A DNA stretch of 5,939 nucleotides from positions 1 to 5,939 of the forward strand of contig JAKAEG010000204.1 of NCBI GenBank assembly GCA_021819985.1, written 5' to 3'. Position numbers and translations under genes: made by a program. The notes under the pieces are model-generated. The model was not told the DNA's origin. It saw nothing but the letters and a program-made list of their open reading frames with translations, and ran no database searches. Of this stretch, positions 1 to 5,867 are shown piece after piece. Position 1 is the stretch's first letter. Every line of letters begins with the position of its first letter. This DNA comes from Nitrospirota bacterium. GTDB taxonomy: Bacteria; Nitrospirota; Thermodesulfovibrionia; Thermodesulfovibrionales; JdFR-88.

Positions 1-340
1 TCTCCACCCCTTGGGAAAGCCCGGTGGGCTCGCCTGTGGCATGCTTCAAAGCGGTCTCCAGGTTGTCGAAGGTGGGCAGGAGTTCCTTTATCAGGTCCTC
101 TCCCGAGCGCCTGATTATCTCCTCCTTTTCCCGGGAGGCCATCCTCTTGTAGTTTTCAAATTCGGCATAGAACCTCAGGTATTTCGCCTTCTCTTCCTCT
201 ACCTGCTTTTCCAGGACCGAAATGACCTCTTCGGGGGGCCTTTCTTCCAAAAGGACTTCTTCCCGGACCTCGCTCTCCAGGGCCTTTTCAGGGTTGTTTG
301 CGTTTTCGTCCACATGCGTTTTGTGATGATTTTTTTTCAT
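1..340 (-). CDS. grpE: GrpE, nucleotide exchange factor for DnaK (3' end cut by window edge)
   Basis: Cytoplasmic co-chaperone that releases ADP from DnaK (Hsp70). Reading down from the ATG at 340-338 gives 113 codons with no stop, so the C-terminal part lies beyond the left edge (the family is usually about 180-200 residues). The N-terminus (about residues 1-40) is charged and low in complexity, as in the family. Residues about 40-75 form the start of the long dimerising helix with the GrpE hallmark FYAEFENYKRM (58-67), followed by REKEEIIRRSGEDLIKELL and then PTFDNLETAL (89-98). The start is fixed by its ATGA overlap with the hrcA stop and by GGAGG about 10 nt upstream inside hrcA, which suggests translational coupling. 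The hrcA-grpE order is the classic class I heat-shock operon, and dnaK would be expected next. Identity is seen directly from the motifs; the continuation is inferred. Confidence 0.96.
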   Translation of the reverse strand, partial: MKKNHHKTHVDENANNPEKALESEVREEVLLEERPPEEVISVLEKQVEEEKAKYLRFYAEFENYKRMASREKEEIIRRSGEDLIKELLPTFDNLETALKHATGEPTGLSQGVE

Positions 341-1353
341 TGTGAAAGAGCCTCCGTTATGAATCTGGCGGCGGTCTGGACCATGACTATCGCCCTGGAA
401 TAATCCATTCTCGTGGGCCCGATTACGCCAATGCTGCCAGCCACCTTGCCGTCTTGTTTATATGTGGACACGATCAGACTCAGGTCCTTCATCTCCTTGA
501 CAGGATTTTCCGATCCGATGAGCACCGACGGCCCCTCGATCCCGGCCCCCACCTGCTCCAGGAGTTTAAGCATGAAATGCTTGTCCTCTATGGCCCCGGC
601 TATCTCTCTTATACGGCTTGAGAAATCCGGCAGGCCTATAAAGTCCGAGAAACCGCATACATAAATTTCGCCCGGAGGGAAACTAAGCGCCTCACGGCAT
701 ATCTCTACGGCTTTGGTAATCAGGATATCACATAACGCCTTCTCCCTCGACATTTCCTTTACGAGCTTTAGACGTATCTCATCAACGGTATAACCCGAGA
801 ACTCCTGGTTCAGGTAATCCGATATCCTTCTTAATGTCCCCGGAGTCAGCTTCTGGCCGGCCCTTATTATCTTGTGTTTTATCGGGCCCTCGTCCGTCAG
901 CAGCACAACGGCTATATAGTTTCCCCTGTAATTGAAAAGTTCTATACGGTTAAGGGTTGTCCTGCCCGATTTCATGGGGGCCGCCAGCCCAAGATATCTT
1001 GAATGCTCCGACAAGGTCCTGGCCGCACCTTCCAGAAGCCCGTTCAGATCCTCCCGCTTGGCCTCCAGCCGTGTTATGAAAGACTCGATAAAAGCGTCTT
1101 CCACCTCGCTGGATCTGGAAAGAAAATCCACATAAAAACGGTATCCCCTGTCCGTCGGTATCCTGCCTGCCGACGTGTGGGGCTGCGCAAGAAACCCGAA
1201 CTCCTCGAGGTCCGCCATGATGTTTCTGATAGTGGCCGGAGACAGATTGAACGAATAGGTCTTCGTTATGAACCTGGAACCGACCGGCTCATTCGTATTT
1301 ATAAAACTCTCCACGATCGCAAACAGCACCTTCTCAGTGCGCTCGTTAAGCAT
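337..1353 (-). CDS. hrcA: HrcA, heat-inducible transcription repressor
   Basis: Represses class I heat-shock operons by binding CIRCE; in the family its activity depends on GroEL. The product is 338 aa from ATG 1353, normal for HrcA. A winged-helix DNA-binding region lies at about 20-80, with SPATIRNIMADLEE (38-51) and QPHTSAGRIPTDRGYRFYVD (57-76). The central dimerisation/GAF-like region follows, and the conserved C-terminal signatures are IGSENP (about 279-284) and GVIGPTRMDYSRAI (about 309-322). An in-frame extension reaches a GTG at 1407, but that codon lies inside the CIRCE operator and lacks a ribosome site. The ATG at 1353 has GGGAG about 10 nt upstream and gives the family-typical start MLNERTEKVL, so it was chosen. 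The stop TGA overlaps the grpE ATG by 4 bases. Autoregulation through the CIRCE 47 nt upstream is inferred from its position. Confidence 0.97.
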   Translation of the reverse strand: MLNERTEKVLFAIVESFINTNEPVGSRFITKTYSFNLSPATIRNIMADLEEFGFLAQPHTSAGRIPTDRGYRFYVDFLSRSSEVEDAFIESFITRLEAKREDLNGLLEGAARTLSEHSRYLGLAAPMKSGRTTLNRIELFNYRGNYIAVVLLTDEGPIKHKIIRAGQKLTPGTLRRISDYLNQEFSGYTVDEIRLKLVKEMSREKALCDILITKAVEICREALSFPPGEIYVCGFSDFIGLPDFSSRIREIAGAIEDKHFMLKLLEQVGAGIEGPSVLIGSENPVKEMKDLSLIVSTYKQDGKVAGSIGVIGPTRMDYSRAIVMVQTAARFITEALSQ

Positions 1354-1368
1354 TTTAACGTTTACTCC
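1343..1368 (-). promoter_or_regulatory. Ribosome binding site that decides the hrcA start
   Basis: On the minus strand GGGAGT lies about 10 nt upstream of ATG 1353. No comparable purine-rich site precedes the upstream in-frame GTG at 1407, which supports the 338-residue product. Confidence 0.65.
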
Positions 1369-1400
1369 CTTTTTTGGGTTAAGACCAAGTGCGCTTCCCT

Positions 1401-1427
1401 TTAGCACTCACGTAACGAGAGTGCTAA
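1401..1427. promoter_or_regulatory. CIRCE operator (HrcA binding site)
   Basis: A perfect inverted repeat: TTAGCACTC (1401-1409), nine-base spacer (1410-1418), GAGTGCTAA (1419-1427). Both arms match the CIRCE consensus with no mismatch and the spacer has the canonical length. It lies between the probable -10 and the hrcA start, around the predicted transcription start, the usual place for HrcA repression. This is direct sequence evidence that hrcA-grpE is an HrcA-controlled operon. Confidence 0.98.
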
Positions 1428-1430
1428 AAT

Positions 1431-1460
1431 AATTTAGCAAGTTATGAAGCAGGGTGTCAA
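1431..1460 (-). promoter_or_regulatory. Sigma-70-type promoter of the hrcA-grpE operon
   Basis: On the minus strand a perfect -35 TTGACA (1460-1455) is followed after 18 nt by TAAATT (1436-1431, 4 of 6 to consensus). A TG sits one base upstream of the -10, giving an extended -10 character. The predicted start falls at about 1424, inside CIRCE, so bound HrcA would block initiation directly. No sigma-32-like element is needed to explain the region. Confidence 0.75.
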
Positions 1461-1524
1461 GTCCACTATTATAAAATAATGCGGCTTCGCTCCGGGTGGG
1501 GGTTTTGGGGGCGCAACGTCAAAA

Positions 1525-1555
1525 TGGATTCCCGCTTACGGCATGCGGGAATGAC
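1525..1555. repeat. Small palindromic interspersed repeat, copy A
   Basis: Stem arms ATTCCCGC (1528-1535) and GCGGGAAT (1545-1552) are perfectly complementary around a nine-base loop. They are flanked asymmetrically by TGG on the left and GAC on the right. The element resembles the widely distributed ATTCCCG/CGGGAAT class of bacterial extragenic palindromes; the Neisseria dRS3 repeat has a similar core with a shorter spacer. A second family member with the same geometry lies at 1599-1629. Confidence 0.7.
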
Positions 1556-1598
1556 CCCCGGCTAAGGACTTCGAGGGCAGGCTTAAAAGACTTAAGAC

Positions 1599-1629
1599 GT
1601 CATGCCCGAGGATCTTAGTCGGGCATCCA
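1599..1629. repeat. Small palindromic interspersed repeat, copy B (inverted)
   Basis: Stem arms ATGCCCGA (1602-1609) and TCGGGCAT (1619-1626) surround a nine-base loop, flanked by GTC and CCA. Read on the minus strand it has the same ends (TGG...GAC), stem length and loop length as copy A. The two positions that differ within the stem are changed on both arms, so pairing is kept. It is the same repeat family in opposite orientation. Confidence 0.7.
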
Positions 1630-1678
1630 CTTTGAATTACTTATTTCTCCCGGACGGACAGTCAAAGTTGTGCCTTGG

Positions 1679-1698
1679 ATGGATTCCCTTTTACGACA
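1679..1698. repeat. Degenerate half copy of the palindromic repeat
   Basis: The stretch beginning ATGGATTCCC matches the left half of copy A (1524-1543) at 17 of 20 positions, including the loop sequence TTACG. The complementary right arm is missing, so it no longer forms the hairpin. It looks like a decayed or truncated copy. The low-complexity stretch between copies B and this one shows no gene. Confidence 0.45.
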
Positions 1699-1711
1699 CC
1701 CTGTGCCGCGA

Positions 1712-1739
1712 TTTTTAAAAGCCTCTTGCAGCCGGAAGC
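1712..1739 (-). terminator. Possible weak terminator after speE
   Basis: On the minus strand, about 20 nt past the speE stop, GCTTC (1739-1735) can pair with GAGGC (1725-1721), with one G-T pair, followed by TTTTAAAAAT. The stem is only five pairs, so this is a weak candidate; no better intrinsic terminator is seen between speE and hrcA. Confidence 0.3.
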
Positions 1740-1742
1740 AAT

Positions 1743-1757
1743 TTTGAGACAGGTTCT
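1743..1757. repeat. 15-bp inverted repeat, downstream partner
   Basis: TTTGAGACAGGTTCT ends three bases before the speE stop codon on the 3' side of the polyamine unit. It is the exact reverse complement of 3842-3856, upstream of the decarboxylase gene, and the match stops sharply at both ends. Unlike the upstream partner it is not part of a local hairpin. Confidence 0.85.
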
Positions 1758-1760
1758 ACC

Positions 1761-2624
1761 CTACTTTTCGATCCTGGATTTAAGGCCCCAGCCCAGGCTG
1801 TCGGACATCAGCCTGTCATAGAATTTCCTTGTCATAAAAGAGTGGGAATGTATCTCGTCATCATAATATTTTGTCTTTATCTCGAAAGGGCGCCTTGTCT
1901 GCCGGGGGTCAAGCGACATGGAGCCGACGGCGAAGGTCCACCAATAACCGGGATAAGTGGCGATGGGGGTGGCATACAGGTCCACGACCGGGAAAAAATT
2001 CTTAAGTATCTCCTGAACCTTCACAACCGTGTCCCTGTGGTACATGAGGGACTCGGAGTGGGTGACAAAAAACCCGTTTTCCTTAAGGCAGTTCTTTACT
2101 GACGAAAAGAACTCTTTAGTATAGAGGCTGCGGGCAAAGCCTATGATGTCCGTGGAATCCACGATAATGGCGTCAATGCTTCCCTTTGGGGTTTTTTTTA
2201 CGAATGCCGCCCCGTCCATGGGCCTTATCTCGACCCTGCGGTCGTCATTGCCGGAGGAGACTTCGGGAAAGAACTTTCTAGAGACCTCTATCACCTTCTC
2301 GTCTATTTCGATGAAATGGACCTTCTCGATGCTTTTGTGCTTGAGCGCCTCTCTTACCACGCCGCCGTCGCCGCCGCCGATCACGATGACCTGCCTGGGT
2401 TCGGGGTGGGCGTGCAGCACCACATGCGTGATCATCTCATGATAAAAAAACTCGTCCGCTTCGGTCATCTGGACAATGCCGTCCAGAAGGAGCATCCTGC
2501 CAAAATCGGGGTTCTCGATGACCATTATCTCCTGGAACCGGCTTTTTTCTTTATGGAGTATCTTTTCCACCTCATAGCCGCTTTGCACCGGAACAAAAGG
2601 CGCGTTCTCAAAAAATCTGATCAT
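1761..2624 (-). CDS. speE: Spermidine synthase (polyamine aminopropyltransferase)
   Basis: Transfers the aminopropyl group of decarboxylated S-adenosylmethionine to putrescine, giving spermidine and methylthioadenosine, in the cytoplasm. The 287 residues are a normal SpeE length. An N-terminal beta domain (about 1-60) leads to the YHEM motif (61-64). The Rossmann-type methyltransferase-like core carries the nucleotide loop GGGDGG (83-88), an acidic ribose-binding strand end (FIEIDE, 104-109), MDGAAF (136-141) and the catalytic DSTD (156-159) followed by IGFARSLYTKEFF. TYPGYWW (223-229) matches the substrate-gating segment. Both catalytic aspartates are present. The ATG at 2624 follows the decarboxylase stop by 17 nt and has a G-only ribosome site. 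SpeD is not in the window. The diamine or triamine preference cannot be read from sequence, so a relative such as another aminopropyltransferase is possible. Confidence 0.94.
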   Translation of the reverse strand: MIRFFENAPFVPVQSGYEVEKILHKEKSRFQEIMVIENPDFGRMLLLDGIVQMTEADEFFYHEMITHVVLHAHPEPRQVIVIGGGDGGVVREALKHKSIEKVHFIEIDEKVIEVSRKFFPEVSSGNDDRRVEIRPMDGAAFVKKTPKGSIDAIIVDSTDIIGFARSLYTKEFFSSVKNCLKENGFFVTHSESLMYHRDTVVKVQEILKNFFPVVDLYATPIATYPGYWWTFAVGSMSLDPRQTRRPFEIKTKYYDDEIHSHSFMTRKFYDRLMSDSLGWGLKSRIEK

Positions 2625-2631
2625 TTTAATT

Positions 2632-2639
2632 CCCCCCCG
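2632..2639 (-). promoter_or_regulatory. Unusual all-G ribosome binding site of speE
   Basis: The 17-nt gap between the decarboxylase stop and the speE ATG contains an uninterrupted run of seven G on the minus strand, about 7-8 nt before the start. It is the only purine-rich element and so the probable Shine-Dalgarno, although it lacks the usual A of GGAGG. Confidence 0.5.
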
Positions 2640-2641
2640 AT

Positions 2642-3799
2642 CTAAATGAGCACGGTCTTAGGTATAGCGAAACCGTTGAATTCCGAGGCATATGAAGTGG
2701 TGTATGCTCCGCAGGTCAGGATGAGCACCATGCTGCCGATCCTGGGCTCGTAAAGGTCTACGTTGCGGTCGATGACGTCGAAGCTGTCGCAGCTTGGCCC
2801 CGCGATGGTCCAATTCATTTTCTTGCCGCCCGTGTCCTCTACTATGTAGCAGTATTTTATCCCGCCGATGCTTTCCATAAGCCCATTGAAAACACCAACA
2901 TCTATGTGGAGCCAGTTCTCGTCGCCCCTTTTGGACTTCCCGATGACCTGGCACGCAAACACGCCGGCGTCGCCGACCACACCCCTGCCGGGCTCTATGA
3001 AAACTTCTATATCAGGCGGGAAAAGCTCGCCTATGAGCACGTCGATATTCTTTTCGATCTCCTCGATATCGACCACGTTTTTTGTGTACTTGACAGGGTA
3101 TCCGCCGCCGATGTTCAGGACCCTCATCACAATGCCTTTTTGAGCGGCCATGTCCCAGAGGACCTTGGCCTTGTACAGGGCGTTGTCCCAGTTGTATATG
3201 TTTGTGCACTGCGAACCCACGTGGAAGGTTATGCCGACAGGGTCGAGCCCTTTTTGAGCGGCATAAGTTATCAGGGAGATTCCATCGTCGATCTCCACGC
3301 CGAATTTCTTGCTCAGGGGCCATTCGCTGCCTTCGTTCGGTACGGACAGCCTCAAGTACACCTTCGCGTCCGGCACAATGCCCGCGATCTTGTCCACCTC
3401 TTCCCTGGAATCGTACGCATAGTATTTTATGCCGTATTCCGCCGCCCGTTTGAGGAATTTGAATGTCTTTACCGGGTTGCTGGTGATTATCCGGTCCGCC
3501 GCCACGCCGGCCCTGGCCAGCGGTTCCAGCTCCCCATCGCTTGCGATCTCGAAATTGAGTCCCATGCCGTCCAAAAGCTCTATCACGCCCTGCCCGGCAT
3601 TGGCCTTTACGGCATAAAAGACTTTAGAGTTCCTTATGTTCTTTCCGACTGCACTGGCTTTTTTCCTTAACCGTTCGCTGTCCATAAGCAGCGCCGGAAG
3701 CTCCACTTCGTTGGTGTCAAGGAAAGAAAGAAAATTAAGCAGGGATGTCTTTGATATCAACTCCCTGTGGAAAGGCTCTATCTTGAAGATCCTGGTCAT
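2642..3799 (-). CDS. Fold-III PLP-dependent ornithine/lysine decarboxylase
   Basis: Alanine racemase-fold (fold III) decarboxylase, most like bacterial ornithine or lysine/ornithine decarboxylases, expected to make putrescine (or cadaverine) in the cytoplasm as a dimer. In its 385 residues: the PLP lysine K65 in FYAVKAN (61-67); HVGSQC (193-198), whose histidine stacks on the cofactor; the phosphate-binding glycine loop GGGYP (231-235); EPGRG (269-273); GPSCDS (334-339), with the catalytic cysteine C337 and substrate-binding D338; and GAYTTSYASEFNGF (364-377), with the PLP tyrosine and the FNGF tail typical of this family rather than of diaminopimelate decarboxylase. The ATG at 3799 has GAGGAG about 10 nt upstream. 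It lies 17 nt before speE, so the two are very likely cotranscribed for spermidine synthesis. Preference for ornithine over lysine, or a carboxynorspermidine-type substrate, is not certain from sequence. Confidence 0.88.
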   Translation of the reverse strand: MTRIFKIEPFHRELISKTSLLNFLSFLDTNEVELPALLMDSERLRKKASAVGKNIRNSKVFYAVKANAGQGVIELLDGMGLNFEIASDGELEPLARAGVAADRIITSNPVKTFKFLKRAAEYGIKYYAYDSREEVDKIAGIVPDAKVYLRLSVPNEGSEWPLSKKFGVEIDDGISLITYAAQKGLDPVGITFHVGSQCTNIYNWDNALYKAKVLWDMAAQKGIVMRVLNIGGGYPVKYTKNVVDIEEIEKNIDVLIGELFPPDIEVFIEPGRGVVGDAGVFACQVIGKSKRGDENWLHIDVGVFNGLMESIGGIKYCYIVEDTGGKKMNWTIAGPSCDSFDVIDRNVDLYEPRIGSMVLILTCGAYTTSYASEFNGFAIPKTVLI

Positions 3800-3841
3800 T
3801 TAAAATGCACTCCTCAGATCAAATTAAATGAGTTTACACTA

Positions 3842-3864
3842 AGAACCTGTCTCAAACAGGTTCT
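3842..3864. repeat. Perfect 8-7-8 hairpin carrying the upstream 15-bp inverted-repeat partner
   Basis: AGAACCTG (3842-3849) and CAGGTTCT (3857-3864) pair perfectly around the loop TCTCAAA. The left arm plus loop (3842-3856) is the exact reverse complement of 1743-1757, beyond the far end of the polyamine unit. It lies about 45 nt upstream of the decarboxylase start, in its probable leader, and is not followed by a T run in the minus direction, so it is not a typical terminator. Confidence 0.8.
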
Positions 3865-3867
3865 GGC

Positions 3868-3900
3868 AAAAAAACATTCCCCGGGACCGTTTTCCCACGG
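3868..3900 (-). terminator. Probable Rho-independent terminator of typA
   Basis: About 60 nt beyond the typA stop on the minus strand, GGGA pairs with TCCC around a six-base loop. The stem extends through a T-G pair, one mismatch and two C-G pairs (3900-3879). A run of seven T follows (3874-3868). The stem is short and interrupted, so efficiency is uncertain, but the stem-plus-T-tract layout is right for typA. Confidence 0.55.
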
Positions 3901-3905
3901 ATGGT

Positions 3906-3911
3906 ATTATA
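3906..3911 (-). promoter_or_regulatory. Candidate -10 box upstream of the polyamine unit
   Basis: A perfect TATAAT lies on the minus strand about 107 nt before the decarboxylase start. No recognisable -35 sits 16-18 nt upstream and there is no extended TG. A transcript from here would run straight into the hairpin and T-tract at 3900-3868, so it would serve the polyamine genes only by readthrough. No better promoter was found in this spacer. Confidence 0.25.
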
Positions 3912-3962
3912 CCCCGCCCCTTACAAAATAATATATTTTGATCCGAAAATCGCCCCTCTTTG

Positions 3963-5789
3963 TTATTTGCTGCTTTCAGGGTCCTGCCGTTTCGGGCGCT
4001 TCTGGACGTCAAGGACCTTCTTTCTCAGCCTGATGGACCCAGGAGTTACCTCGACAAGCTCGTCTTCCTTTATGAACTCCATAGCCTGTTCAAGGGAAAG
4101 CACCCTCGGGGGCACCAGCCTCAGCGCCTCATCGGCGTTTGAGGCCCTCATATTGGTAAGTTTCTTCTCTTTCGTGACATTTACGTCTATATCGACTTCC
4201 CGCGAGTTCTCCCCGACTATCATGCCCTCATACACCTGCACTACGTCGGTTATGAAAAGCGTGCCCCGGGGCTGGAGATGAAAAAGCGCGTACGCGGTGG
4301 ACGATCCCTTTCTGTCGGCCACGAGCGCTCCCGTCTGGCGCTTGGACATGGGGCCCTGCCAGGGCTCATATCCCATAAAAATATGGTTCAGAAGGCCGGT
4401 CCCTTTAGTATCTATCAGGAACTGGGAGCGGAACCCTATGAGTCCCCTTGACGGTATCTTGTATTCCAGGCGCACCCTGCCGTGGTTATTGTTTTGCATC
4501 TTGAGCATTTTCCCTTTTCTTATGCCCACCTGCTGGGTTATAACGCCGACATGCTCCTCCGGGATATCTATGACCAGGTGCTCCATCGGCTCTTTTAAAA
4601 CGCCGTCTTCCTTTTTCGTGATTATCTCCGGCATCGAGACCGAAAGCTCATAGCCTTCCCGGCGCATCATCTCGATAAGAATTGCAAGCTGCAGCTCTCC
4701 CCGGCCCATGACGGTAAAGGAATCCGTATTGCTGAAATCCACCCGGATGCTCACATTGTAAAGGAGTTCCTTTTCAAGCCGCTCCCTTAAATGCCTGGAG
4801 GTGACGAACTTTCCCTCCTTGCCCGCAAACGGCGAGGAGTTTATGGAAAAGACCATGGAAATGGTGGGCTCGTCCACCGCTATCCTTGGCAGGGCGACCG
4901 GGTTTTCCGGATACGTGATGGTATCGCCTATTTCTATGCCTTCGATTCCCGCCAGCGAGATGATATCTCCGGCCCGGGCAGAATCTATCTGCACCCTTGT
5001 GAGCCCCTCGAAACCGTACATGGTGGAGACCTTTGCGTTCTTCAGCTCCCCGCCTTTTCCTATTATGGCCACGGGAATACCATGATCCAGCTGCCCCGAA
5101 AAAATCCTGCCAATGGCGAGCCGCCCCTTGTAGTCGTCGTAATCTATATTCGTGACAAGCAATTGCAAGGGCGTTCCTTCCGTGAATTCGGCAACGGGTA
5201 TGTGTTTGACGATAAGGTCGAAAAGCGGCCTCAGGTCGGTGGGAGGCACGTCCAGGTCGGTTGTCGCAATGCCAGCCTTCGCATTGGTGTAAACGATCGG
5301 GAAATCAAGCTGGCTTTCCTCCGCGTCCAGGTCTATAAAAAGATCATAAACCTCGTTCAGGACCTCCTGAATCCGCGCGTCCGGCCGGTCTATCTTGTTA
5401 ACGACCAGTATCGGGGTAAGTTTCAGTTCAAGGGCTTTCCTCAGGACAAACCTGGTCTGGGGGAGAGGCCCTTCCGATGCATCCACAAGAAGAAGCACGC
5501 CGTCCACCATCTTGAGCGTGCGCTCCACCTCGCCGCCGAAATCGGCGTGGCCAGGGGTGTCCACTATATTTATATTGCATCCCTCGTATTTAACGGCCGT
5601 ATTCTTGGCCATAATGGTGATACCCTTCTCGCGCTCCAGGTCTGTGTTGTCCATCACGCGTTCCTCAACCTGCTGGTTGGCCCGGAATATGCCGGATTGG
5701 CGCAGCATGGCGTCCACAAGTGTCGTCTTACCATGGTCCACATGGGCTATTATGGCAATGTTGCGCAGATCGTCTCTCTTTACAGTCAT
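3963..5789 (-). CDS. typA: TypA/BipA, ribosome-associated translational GTPase
   Basis: EF-G-like GTPase that binds 70S ribosomes and supports ribosome assembly and stress or low-temperature growth in species studied. The 608 residues are full family length. The G domain shows G1 AHVDHGKT (15-22), G2 with T58 in REKGITI (53-59), G3 DTPGHAD (77-83), G4 NKID (131-134) and a G5-type TNAKAG (168-173). An EF-Tu-like beta barrel follows (about 202-290), with NIDYDDYKGRLAIGRI. Next are EF-G domain III-like (about 305-385, GRGELQLAIL 362-371) and domain V-like (about 397-480) parts. The TypA-specific C-terminal domain carries VYEGMIVGE (519-527) and ELVEVTPGSIRLRK (577-590), which separates it from LepA, EF-G and TetM-type proteins. 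The ATG at 5789 has GAGG 7 nt upstream. It appears monocistronic, since a 163-nt spacer with a probable terminator follows. Confidence 0.98.
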   Translation of the reverse strand: MTVKRDDLRNIAIIAHVDHGKTTLVDAMLRQSGIFRANQQVEERVMDNTDLEREKGITIMAKNTAVKYEGCNINIVDTPGHADFGGEVERTLKMVDGVLLLVDASEGPLPQTRFVLRKALELKLTPILVVNKIDRPDARIQEVLNEVYDLFIDLDAEESQLDFPIVYTNAKAGIATTDLDVPPTDLRPLFDLIVKHIPVAEFTEGTPLQLLVTNIDYDDYKGRLAIGRIFSGQLDHGIPVAIIGKGGELKNAKVSTMYGFEGLTRVQIDSARAGDIISLAGIEGIEIGDTITYPENPVALPRIAVDEPTISMVFSINSSPFAGKEGKFVTSRHLRERLEKELLYNVSIRVDFSNTDSFTVMGRGELQLAILIEMMRREGYELSVSMPEIITKKEDGVLKEPMEHLVIDIPEEHVGVITQQVGIRKGKMLKMQNNNHGRVRLEYKIPSRGLIGFRSQFLIDTKGTGLLNHIFMGYEPWQGPMSKRQTGALVADRKGSSTAYALFHLQPRGTLFITDVVQVYEGMIVGENSREVDIDVNVTKEKKLTNMRASNADEALRLVPPRVLSLEQAMEFIKEDELVEVTPGSIRLRKKVLDVQKRPKRQDPESSK

Positions 5790-5820
5790 TATAAAACCTC
5801 GTTTTTCTTGAGCTTAGCCT

Positions 5821-5849
5821 ATTAGTATAACCTGAAACCGGCTTGTAAA
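5821..5849 (-). promoter_or_regulatory. Weak promoter candidate for typA
   Basis: On the minus strand TTTACA (5849-5844, 5 of 6 to the -35 consensus) is followed after 17 nt by ACTAAT (5826-5821). A better -10, TATACT (5829-5824), overlaps it but leaves only 14 nt of spacing. Position about 30-60 nt before the typA start is plausible, but the exact promoter is unresolved. Confidence 0.35.
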
Positions 5850-5867
5850 GACAGCTCTTCCAATTCA

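Noticed and set aside
1354..1407. An 18-residue N-terminal extension of HrcA from a GTG at 1407
   Set aside because: The GTG lies inside the CIRCE operator near the predicted transcription start and has no ribosome site; the ATG at 1353 fits the family.
1468..1473. A TATAAT on the minus strand upstream of hrcA as an additional promoter
   Set aside because: No acceptable -35 at the right distance, and the TTGACA promoter next to CIRCE explains the operon better.
1494..1511. G-rich run (three to five G in three blocks) as a G-quadruplex
   Set aside because: Only three G-runs of three or more are present, so a canonical four-run quadruplex cannot form; a two-tier form would be weak.
1450..1703. 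A 9-bp inverted pair, CAGGGTGTC (1450-1458) and GACACCCTG (1695-1703), that could be ends of a small element
   Set aside because: A 9-bp match in a 300-base interval is likely by chance, and one arm overlaps the hrcA -35 region; no duplication flanks it.
2906..3670. A 254-codon open frame on the plus strand opposite the decarboxylase gene
   Set aside because: The minus-strand frame carries every fold-III decarboxylase motif; the plus-strand product has no family features.
4791..5825. A 344-codon open frame on the plus strand opposite typA
   Set aside because: It lies wholly antisense to the unmistakable typA gene, has no recognisable motifs, and its openness follows from typA codon use.
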